Translations under genes and position numbers: made by a program
NCBI RefSeq assembly: GCF_024029335.1
Contig: NZ_CP097116.1
Coordinates: 1,178,001-1,242,000, forward strand
Length of the DNA: 64,000 bases
Reading direction: 5' to 3'
DNA from: Fructilactobacillus myrtifloralis
GTDB lineage: Bacteria; Bacillota; Bacilli; Lactobacillales; Lactobacillaceae
In this document: positions 57,824 to 64,000 of the stretch, in pieces
Layout: each line of letters begins with the position of its first letter
Position numbering within the stretch: position 1 is the first letter of the stretch
Notes under the pieces: model-generated
What the model saw: the letters and a program-made list of their open reading frames with translations, nothing else
The model's database searches: none
Told to the model about the DNA's origin: nothing

Positions 57824-59095
57824 ATGAGTATTATGAAAATCCACGGGGGCCGCTCGCTTCACGGAGAAGTGACCATTGGTGGTGCAAAGAACAGTGTGGT
57901 TGCGTTAATTCCAGCCGCCGTTCTAGCTGACAGCCCAGTAAAATTTGATATGGTTCCCGACATTTTAGATGTTCATAATTTGATGTTAATTCTCCAATCA
58001 ATGAATGTATCATCCTACTTTGCGGATGGCGTATTACAAATCGATCCAACTAAAATTCAAACCGGCCACTTACCAAGCAAGGCCATTAAAAAACTGCGTG
58101 CCTCCTACTACTTCATGGGGGCCCTGTTAGGAAAGTTTCACCGCGCGGTGATTAGTTTCCCCGGGGGTGATAACATTGGACCTCGACCAATTGACCAACA
58201 CATTCGGGCCTTTGAAGCCCTCGGGGCGCACGTCACTGAGAGCGGGGACACCGTCTACATTGACGCCACCGAAAACGGGTTAATTGGTGCGCCGATTTTC
58301 TTTGAGATGGTTTCTGTCGGCGCTACGATTAATGCCATTTTGGCAGCAACCCGGGCCCGGGGGATCACTACGATTCATAATGTAGCTCGTGAACCAGAAA
58401 TTGTGGACATTGTAGCCTTTTTAAACGAAATGGGGGCCCACATAACGGGAGCTGGGACGGACGTGATTCGGATTGAAGGGGTAGATCATTTAGAAGCTAA
58501 GCAAACCCACATGGTGATTCCGGACCGGATTGAGGCCGGGACCTACCTATCCCTGGCTGCCGCCGCGGGAGATGGCATTCTGATTAAAAATGTGATTCCG
58601 CAGCACTTGGAACCGTTTACCCAAAAGCTCCAGGAAATGGGGGTTGATTTGACCATCAACGACCATGACATTTACGTCAAAAAGCCCCATCAGTTACGGG
58701 GCGTACAGATTAAAACGGCGCCGTTTCCAGCGTTTGCCACCGATTGGCAGCAACCAATTACGCCCCTGTTACTGACCGCACAGAGTGAAAGTGTCATTAC
58801 TGATACGATTTATCCGCAACGGCAAAAACACGTGGGGCAATTACAAAAAATGGGAGCGCAGATTCGGGTGAACGAGCAGAGCCAAATTGTTATTGATCCC
58901 ACGCCGCACTTACACGGGGCCGTGGTGGCGGCCGGCGAGATTCGGGCGGGTGCCGCACTTATGATTGCCGGATTAATGGCTGACGGCGAGACCGTCATTG
59001 AAGAAACGGATAACATTTTACGGGGTTACGATAACATTGCCCGGAAGTTAACCGACTTACATGCCGACGTGGAGGTACTACCGAGTTCAGACTAG
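57824..59095 (+). CDS. murA: UDP-N-acetylglucosamine 1-carboxyvinyltransferase with Asp at the fosfomycin-target position
   Basis: MurA adds enolpyruvate to UDP-GlcNAc, the first committed step of peptidoglycan synthesis. The 423-residue protein has GGAKNSVVAL (K22, N23). The loop that normally carries the fosfomycin-reactive Cys reads FPGGDNIGPRPIDQH, with Asp at residue 116. Natural Cys-to-Asp MurA enzymes, as in Mycobacterium and Chlamydia, remain active but resist fosfomycin. The start at 57824 follows AGGA at 9 nt. The remaining motifs, including MVPDILDVHNL and TDNILRGYDNI, look intact. Whether a second MurA with Cys exists elsewhere is unknown. Confidence 0.93.
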   Translation: MSIMKIHGGRSLHGEVTIGGAKNSVVALIPAAVLADSPVKFDMVPDILDVHNLMLILQSMNVSSYFADGVLQIDPTKIQTGHLPSKAIKKLRASYYFMGALLGKFHRAVISFPGGDNIGPRPIDQHIRAFEALGAHVTESGDTVYIDATENGLIGAPIFFEMVSVGATINAILAATRARGITTIHNVAREPEIVDIVAFLNEMGAHITGAGTDVIRIEGVDHLEAKQTHMVIPDRIEAGTYLSLAAAAGDGILIKNVIPQHLEPFTQKLQEMGVDLTINDHDIYVKKPHQLRGVQIKTAPFPAFATDWQQPITPLLLTAQSESVITDTIYPQRQKHVGQLQKMGAQIRVNEQSQIVIDPTPHLHGAVVAAGEIRAGAALMIAGLMADGETVIEETDNILRGYDNIARKLTDLHADVEVLPSSD

Positions 59096-59101
59096 CGAAG
59101 G

Positions 59102-59130
59102 TTGCACGTCAGTTAGATTAGTGATACACT
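59102..59130 (+). promoter_or_regulatory. probable promoter of rpmE2
   Basis: TTGCAC (59102-59107), 17-bp spacer, TACACT (59125-59130); leader of about 60 nt. Confidence 0.5.
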
Positions 59131-59198
59131 ACAACAGTTGAATTATGCAAAATCAATCTCTGGGTTTTATAAATTCAGGGCAAAGGAGCGAAATTATT

Positions 59199-59447
59199 AT
59201 GAAAAAAGGAATTCATCCAGATTTTCATGAAGTAGTTTTCCAAGATTCCGGGACGGGCTTTAAGTTCATCACGGGGTCAACTGCTACTTCAGACCAAACG
59301 ATCGAAATGGAAGATGGAAAGACGTACCCATTGATCCGGGTTGAAATTTCATCTGATTCGCACCCCTTCTACACTGGGAAGCAAAAGACTGCTCAAGCCG
59401 ATGGGGCTGTGGACCGTTTCAACAAAAAGTATGGCTTTGCCAACTAA
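59199..59447 (+). CDS. rpmE2: 50S ribosomal protein L31 type B
   Basis: The 82-residue zinc-independent form of L31. It begins [14 protein letters not shown] after CAAAGGAGCG and lacks the CxxC zinc ligands of type A, as expected for RpmE2. The [10 protein letters not shown] and VDRFNKKYG segments are typical. The upstream frame from 59145 covers the leader and is not used. The gene lies after murA and has its own terminator. Confidence 0.96.
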   Translation: MKKGIHPDFHEVVFQDSGTGFKFITGSTATSDQTIEMEDGKTYPLIRVEISSDSHPFYTGKQKTAQADGAVDRFNKKYGFAN

Positions 59448-59461
59448 TGATCATGCTCAAC

Positions 59462-59498
59462 AAAAAAAGCTTCTTCCAGCCGGAAGAAGCTTTTTTTG
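59462..59498. terminator. bidirectional terminator after rpmE2
   Basis: AAGCTTCTTCC and GGAAGAAGCTT pair around loop AGCC (59478-59481) with A and T runs; it also ends the convergent exporter operon. Confidence 0.92.
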
Positions 59499-59502
59499 TT
59501 GG

Positions 59503-60753
59503 TTAAGCTTGGTTAGTTTGCCGTAACGTCTTGGTTTCGTTTAAGACGAGGCACAAATTGATAAAGACCAAGAGGGCCGTGGATAGAAATACACCGGAGT
59601 AACCAAAGAGGGACGACACGAGCGAGCCAATCATGGGGCCGGTAAAGTTACCGACGGCTTGAAATGATTGGTTCCAGCTGAAGATCCGTCCGGTTACTTG
59701 GGCCGGGGTGTTTTTAGCGATGATGGCCTGCACGGCGGGGAGCATACAAGCATTTGAAACCCCGAGCAAAAACCGCAGAGCCATTAGTTCCCAGACGTTC
59801 GTCACAAAGGCCATGGGAATGTAGAGTAAAATCGCTAGGATAAAGCCAAAGATCATGATTTTTTCCGACCCAATGCGATCACCAATGCCACCCAAGCGGG
59901 GCGCCGCGACGAGTGTTGAAATCCCGGGCACCGCGGCAACAATCCCACTAAAGAACGTGACCGCCGGGCTCCCATGCATAATTTGCTTAACGTAGAGGGA
60001 GAGAATCGGCGAGATCGAATTGTTGGAGGCCTGAATGATCATAGTGGTAATGAACATCCCAAAAATCAACTTGGGATAGGGCAGAACGTGAATCACTTCC
60101 TTGGTGTGTAAATTATCTTCCTTCGCTACCGGCTGGAATTTTTCCTTAACAAAAAAGAGGGTCACGAAGAAAACGACTAACATCAGGGTACCAGTGATGA
60201 AAAAGGTAACCCGGTAGCTGAAGATGGAGGCTAAAATTCCCCCTAGAAAGGGACCAAAGAGGGCGCCAGACACCCCTCCCGTAGCTAAAATTCCGAGGGC
60301 CTTTCCACTTTCCTTTTTGGGGACCTGAATGGCCAGGAGGGCGTTTGAGTTCGGCATGTAACCGGAAAAAATCCCCTGAATGAAACGAAGGCCAATGATC
60401 ATCCACACGTTGGTGGCGAGTCCCATTAATAAGACACAAATCGCCATCCCTAACGATGCTCTTAGGAGCATTACGCGCCGCCCATAGCGATCAGCGAGAC
60501 TGCCCCAGAGCGGGGAGACGATGGCTGCCATGATAAAGGAGGCCGAAAAGGCCAGGCCACTGTAAATGCTTAGTTCACTGTGCGTGTAGTTTCCCAAAGT
60601 TTCAATGTATAAGGAAAGAAAGGGCATCAACTCACTAAACCCCATACTGGTTAGAAATAAACCGACCCACAGGGCGATTAGGTTTTGGTGCCAAATCTTC
60701 TTGGGCACCGTAAAGGCGGGTTGTTCAGCTGGTTCTGATTCAGCTTCACTCAT
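59503..60753 (-). CDS. MFS multidrug efflux transporter
   Basis: A 416-residue 12-helix exporter of the DHA1 type. Motif A between helices 2 and 3 reads GSLADRYGRRVMLLRA, helix 5 motif C is in GALFGPFLGGILAS, and a motif-A-like block is repeated in the second half as GGIGDRIGSEKIM. The start at 60753 follows GACAGGAGGC and overlaps the stop of the phosphatase gene (ATGA). The N-terminal 25 residues are acidic and cytoplasmic. Substrates unknown. Confidence 0.9.
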   Translation of the reverse strand: MSEAESEPAEQPAFTVPKKIWHQNLIALWVGLFLTSMGFSELMPFLSLYIETLGNYTHSELSIYSGLAFSASFIMAAIVSPLWGSLADRYGRRVMLLRASLGMAICVLLMGLATNVWMIIGLRFIQGIFSGYMPNSNALLAIQVPKKESGKALGILATGGVSGALFGPFLGGILASIFSYRVTFFITGTLMLVVFFVTLFFVKEKFQPVAKEDNLHTKEVIHVLPYPKLIFGMFITTMIIQASNNSISPILSLYVKQIMHGSPAVTFFSGIVAAVPGISTLVAAPRLGGIGDRIGSEKIMIFGFILAILLYIPMAFVTNVWELMALRFLLGVSNACMLPAVQAIIAKNTPAQVTGRIFSWNQSFQAVGNFTGPMIGSLVSSLFGYSGVFLSTALLVFINLCLVLNETKTLRQTNQA

Positions 60754-61235
60754 ACAGATGCCTCCTGTCGTGATTGTTGCATGGTGGTTAACCACAGTGG
60801 CAGGGCCGTATTTAGCATCTCGTAGGTGGTTTCAAACTTGTGCGTATACCAGGGATCGGCAATGCTAACCCCTTGTTTTCCCGGCACAATGTCCATACAC
60901 AGGTGAACCTTACTACGCTCACTAGCGGGCAGTAACCGTTGGACGGCAGCCAGGTTAGCGGTATCCATGGTAATGATGTAATCAGCGTTTTGACAATCCG
61001 GCTGCGTAATCTGGTGCGCCCGGTGGTCACTAGCATCTAAGTGATGGTGTCGTAACGCGGCCAGGGCGCCCGGATGAGGTGGATTACCAACCTCCTCGGT
61101 GCTCGTGGCGGCCGAGGTGATAACGTAATCATCACTGAGGTCGTGGTCGGCAACCAGCTGGGTAAACATGGCTTCTGCCATTGGGGAACGGCAAATGTTA
61201 CCCAAACAGACGAATAAGACGTTCGTTGGTTGCAA
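60750..61235 (-). CDS. low-molecular-weight protein-tyrosine phosphatase
   Basis: A 161-residue LMW-PTP. The P-loop is CLGNICRS (C10 nucleophile, R16) and the general acid Asp lies in ADPWYT. The start is a TTG at 61235 on the minus strand after TTGGAGTG. It overlaps the MFS gene by 4 bp, so the two are translationally coupled; the link between phosphatase and exporter is unexplained. Targets could be tyrosine kinases of capsule systems or other phosphoproteins. Confidence 0.93.
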   Translation of the reverse strand: MQPTNVLFVCLGNICRSPMAEAMFTQLVADHDLSDDYVITSAATSTEEVGNPPHPGALAALRHHHLDASDHRAHQITQPDCQNADYIITMDTANLAAVQRLLPASERSKVHLCMDIVPGKQGVSIADPWYTHKFETTYEMLNTALPLWLTTMQQSRQEASV

Positions 61236-61338
61236 ATTAATTCACTCCAATCTAAAAAATAACTTAGTATCATCTATCATAGCAAATTCAGGGGAAAAAC
61301 GGCATTGATTTGATTAAGGCCTAATTTATTAGGGAAAC

Positions 61339-61386
61339 TTACCAATTTATTGTTTTTTAATTACTGCGAGGGCGTATAATTGGTAA
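61339..61386 (+). promoter_or_regulatory. promoter bracketed by a 9-bp inverted repeat
   Basis: TTACCAATT (61339-61347) and AATTGGTAA (61378-61386) flank a promoter with TTGTTT (61350-61355) and TATAAT (61375-61380, 19-bp spacer). The second arm overlaps the -10 element. The pair could be operator half-sites or a stem; no regulator is assigned. Confidence 0.4.
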
Positions 61387-61415
61387 CGATTGAATCTAAT
61401 TAAAGGGGTGAAACC

Positions 61416-62213
61416 ATGTTACACAATCTCATTTATCTGCGTGTGAGTCTGACGGAACAATTTGGCATTGCGTGGGGAATTAACGCTGCGGACTTCATTA
61501 ACGGGATTCGAGAAATTCCGCACAGTATCCTGCTGTTAAACGATGATTTTGAACGTTCCAATCGTTACAATTCACATGCTAAGTTTCCGTTGGTCGTGGG
61601 CCGGAGCCAGGTTCGAGAGTACATTCTGGGTGACCAACCTCAGGGAATTCGTAACCAGTGGCTGAACTACCAAACGGAAGATGGAATTGACTCCCTAACG
61701 GATGGTGAGATTGCGGACCTGTTGTACCTCGGTCACATGGGAATCCCGACCTACCGGCGCACGCCCTTTTTAGGGAAGTTACGCAATGAAATCGTATACG
61801 TGGGTGGCAACAATGGGTTTAAACGGGTCTACTTTTTAAACTTAACCGATCAGGATCACATTTTAGCGTTGAGCATCAAGCGCCATCTCCGGGAATTTCG
61901 GAATGCGAAACGCCTATTTGCCCGGCCCTTGCCCATTAAAGATTTGGAACAACCGATTCTAACTCAACTGGTCCAATTAAGCCGCCGGGGGATTATCTTG
62001 GCCTTTGAGCTTACCAAGGAACAGCATCGGCATTTTGAAATCCCGTTGTTAAGTAAGAAAACGGAACAAGATAAGGTCGTCTGGGGGAGTGCCGAACAAC
62101 TCCAAGCCGAAACGGATCAAGTCGGCACACTGACCTATAATACGATTAGCAACAAGTGGACCATCGGCGTGGACCAGGTGCGTGAAGCCACCGATCTGAA
62201 TGATTTTGTCTAG
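61416..62213 (+). CDS. hypothetical protein upstream of murF
   Basis: A 265-residue soluble protein I do not recognise. It begins MLHNLIYLRVSLTEQFGIAWG after AAAGGGGTGAAACC, so the start is secure. It is predicted mixed alpha/beta, with no membrane segment, signal peptide or cysteine. Notable stretches are ILLLNDDFERSNRYN, LTDGEIADLLYLGHMGIPTYR and NEIVYVGGNNGFKRVYFLNL. The latter half has many basic residues (KRHLREFRNAKRLFARP). It lies 85 bp before murF, possibly with its own promoter flanked by an inverted repeat. Confidence 0.75.
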   Translation: MLHNLIYLRVSLTEQFGIAWGINAADFINGIREIPHSILLLNDDFERSNRYNSHAKFPLVVGRSQVREYILGDQPQGIRNQWLNYQTEDGIDSLTDGEIADLLYLGHMGIPTYRRTPFLGKLRNEIVYVGGNNGFKRVYFLNLTDQDHILALSIKRHLREFRNAKRLFARPLPIKDLEQPILTQLVQLSRRGIILAFELTKEQHRHFEIPLLSKKTEQDKVVWGSAEQLQAETDQVGTLTYNTISNKWTIGVDQVREATDLNDFV

Positions 62214-62298
62214 CCAATTCGGCAGTTCGAGATTCATGTTATAATGAAACAGATTGCATTTTGTGCAGAACACTTGCACCAAATAGGAGTATTAATTT

Positions 62299-63699
62299 AT
62301 GAGAATGAAACTGGATGAAATCGCCCGGGCGGTGGATGGAACGCTCCAACCGGCCACGGCAGCGACCCTTGAAGTTACCTCGGTGGCTTTTGATAGTCGA
62401 AAGCTAAGTGCTGGGGCGCTCTTTGTTCCCCTCCAGGGCGATCGCGACGGACATGATTACTTGCCAAGCGCAATTGACCACGGGGCAGTGGCTGCTTTGT
62501 GGGCAACGACGCGGGCGCAAAGCGCCCCCGCTGATTTTCCAGTCATCCTAGTTGCCGATCCGTTGACCGCGTTACAGCAGTTAGCGCAGTATTACCTGGC
62601 AAAGATTAACCCGAAGGTCGTTGCGGTCACGGGGAGTAACGGGAAGACCACTACCAAGGATTTAATTGCCTCGATTGTTAAAACGAGTTTTAACGTGACA
62701 AAGACCCAGGATAATTTTAATAATGAAATTGGGGTTCCAATTACCATTCTAGCGATGAACTCGAACACCGAGGTCCTAGTGATTGAGATGGGAATGGATC
62801 GTCCCGGCCAATTACACCGGCTAAGTGAACTGGTAACCCCAGACATTGCGGTGATTACGATGATTGGGGAGGCGCACATTGAGTTTTTTGGCACGCGGGC
62901 CAAAATTGCCGAGGCTAAGTTGGAAATTACCGACGGGCTTCAAGACGACGGGTTCTTTGTTTACGATGGCGATGAACCACTCTTAGCGAACCAACAGTTA
63001 GCCACAAATCCCCAACGATTTACCTTTGGGCGCCAGGGCACTAACGATATTTATCCCACCACGATTACGGAGGGCGACGAATCAACGCGCTTTGAAACGA
63101 ATCGCTGGCAAGATTTTGAGTTTGTGCTCCCGTTGATTGGCAGTTACAACGTCAATAATGCCCTCGCAGCGTTAAGTGTCGGAGAACTATTAAAGATTAC
63201 CCCGGCCAAAATGCGGGAAGGCTTAGCCAATCCAGCGTTAACTTCCAACCGGGCCGAATGGTACGAGGGAACCCAAGGGGAACGCATTCTTAGTGATGTG
63301 TACAACTCGAACCCGACGGCGGTCACCGCGGTGTTAAAGGCGTTTGAAACCACCAAGACAAGCGGAAAGCGGATCGTAGTGTTAGGCGACATGCTGGAAT
63401 TAGGGAAGGATGCTCCCGCGATGCACGCAGAATTAGCGGCTGATTTTGATCCCGAGCAGATCGCGATGGTCTTTTTGGTGGGCACGAACATGGCGCACCT
63501 TTTCACTGCGTTAATGGACCGGTATCAACCAGAAACAACGCTCTTTCACTATACTTCCACGCAACTGCCGGAGTTAATTACGACGTTACAGCAGCACATT
63601 GCCCCCGGTGACGAAGTGTTACTAAAGGGAAGCCACGGCATGCACTTAGAAAAAGTACTGCACGCATTGACTACGCCCCCAACTACCACGATTGATTAA
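62299..63699 (+). CDS. murF: UDP-N-acetylmuramoyl-tripeptide--D-alanyl-D-alanine ligase
   Basis: MurF adds D-Ala-D-Ala to UDP-MurNAc-tripeptide in the cytoplasm, completing the peptidoglycan precursor stem. The 466-residue protein has the ATP-binding TGSNGKTTTK (111-120), the KTQDNFNNEIGVP substrate motif, EMGMDRPGQ, and the C-terminal VLSDVYNSNPTAV-type block and LGDMLELG. ATG follows ATAGGAGTATTAATTT. The usual ddl neighbour is not in the window. Confidence 0.96.
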   Translation: MRMKLDEIARAVDGTLQPATAATLEVTSVAFDSRKLSAGALFVPLQGDRDGHDYLPSAIDHGAVAALWATTRAQSAPADFPVILVADPLTALQQLAQYYLAKINPKVVAVTGSNGKTTTKDLIASIVKTSFNVTKTQDNFNNEIGVPITILAMNSNTEVLVIEMGMDRPGQLHRLSELVTPDIAVITMIGEAHIEFFGTRAKIAEAKLEITDGLQDDGFFVYDGDEPLLANQQLATNPQRFTFGRQGTNDIYPTTITEGDESTRFETNRWQDFEFVLPLIGSYNVNNALAALSVGELLKITPAKMREGLANPALTSNRAEWYEGTQGERILSDVYNSNPTAVTAVLKAFETTKTSGKRIVVLGDMLELGKDAPAMHAELAADFDPEQIAMVFLVGTNMAHLFTALMDRYQPETTLFHYTSTQLPELITTLQQHIAPGDEVLLKGSHGMHLEKVLHALTTPPTTTID

Positions 63700-63869
63700 T
63701 TCTGACTTTTGTTGTACGATGGAGAAGTTGTTTTTTTCACAAAGTACGACATTAGCGAACGCACCAAACTAGTAATTCATAAGCCAGATTACGGGCGCAA
63801 CACGAAAAACGGATTTTTTTCAAGCCTGGGATTGAGTTTATGATGATGTTTCAATTAGGAGGAACACAT

Positions 63870-64000
63870 TTGAATTTTCAAGATTTAGGACTATCAGATA
63901 GTCTGTTAGCAGCAGTGGCAGCCAATGGTTATACAGAACCAACTGCCATCCAGGCCCAAACCATCCCGTTAACTTTAAACGGGGACGATGTCTTGGGTCA
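63870..64000 (+). CDS. cshA: DEAD-box RNA helicase, N-terminal fragment
   Basis: Only the first 43 codons lie in the window. TTG at 63870 follows AGGAGGAAC and encodes MNFQDLGLSDSLL, the Q-motif region TEPTAIQAQTIPL, and the start of motif I (NGDDVLG). This is the N-terminus of CshA-type cold-shock RNA helicases, which take part in mRNA decay and ribosome assembly and often follow murF in lactobacilli. The 170-base upstream gap holds a long leader with no feature I can assign. Confidence 0.85.
   Translation, partial: MNFQDLGLSDSLLAAVAANGYTEPTAIQAQTIPLTLNGDDVLG

Overview
The window is a chromosomal segment of a Gram-positive, low-to-moderate G+C lactic acid bacterium of the family Lactobacillaceae. 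Support comes from the 16S/23S/5S operon with a CACCTCCTTTCT anti-Shine-Dalgarno end, strong AGGAGG-type ribosome binding sites, frequent TTG/GTG starts, a T-box in front of trpS, a mevalonate-pathway HMG-CoA reductase, and Firmicutes gene orders (metG-tatD-rnmV-rsmA-veg, purR-glmU-prs, rpoE-pyrG-murA-rpmE2). The 16S variable region and the gene set suggest a heterofermentative genus near Fructilactobacillus, but I cannot fix the genus by eye. Nearly all genes are ordinary housekeeping genes; I see no prophage, insertion sequence or CRISPR array.

Layout. 1-5.9 kb: a Pho-type response regulator with a degenerate receiver, divergent from pstS-pstC-pstA-pstB1-pstB2-phoU; the shared intergenic region holds a four-repeat PHO box. 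6-9.2 kb: a secreted GH73 glucosaminidase, a TcaA-like membrane-anchored protein and an SGNH esterase. 9.2-12.9 kb: a nucleoside locus with a phosphopentomutase homologue that has lost its catalytic residues, a CNT nucleoside transporter, a tautomerase and a nucleoside hydrolase. 12.9-13.5 kb: an AT-rich patch with small unrecognised ORFs. 13.6-18.1 kb: rsmG-parA-parB-DUF951-ychF-DUF1129, suggesting proximity to oriC. 18.2-28 kb: a VanRS-like two-component pair, azlCD with an apparent leader peptide, cfa, a surface-anchored protein with a duplicated C-terminal motif, an AI-2E family permease, gpmA, and a DHA2 exporter with its DUF4811 partner. 28-33.2 kb: one rRNA operon (+ strand) with no tRNA in the 16S-23S spacer.

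33.2-42.6 kb: a missed 46-residue gene, tRNA-Thr(GGT), mscL, a HelD-type helicase, T-box-trpS, ppx, mvaA, an HExxH-containing IpaB/EvcA-type protein, a sirtuin with one Cys pair, and a DUF72 protein. 42.6-49 kb: metG, tatD, rnmV, rsmA, veg, and a Zn/Mn-type ABC ATPase and permease without a binding protein. 49.2-52.6 kb: purR with a PurBox in its own promoter, glmU, prs. 52.6-59.5 kb: a Cof phosphatase and HD phosphohydrolase on the minus strand, DUF1934, rpoE, pyrG behind a CTP-sensing attenuator, a murA with Asp at the fosfomycin-target Cys position, and rpmE2. 59.5-64 kb: an MFS exporter with a low-molecular-weight phosphatase, an unrecognised 265-residue protein, murF, and the start of a DEAD-box helicase.

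The most unusual items are the catalytically dead DeoB-like protein in the nucleoside locus, the degenerate PhoP-like receiver beside an intact PHO box, and the leader-peptide arrangement before azlC. Well-supported regulatory elements (PHO box, T-box, PurBox, pyrG reiterative-transcription attenuator) are annotated separately.
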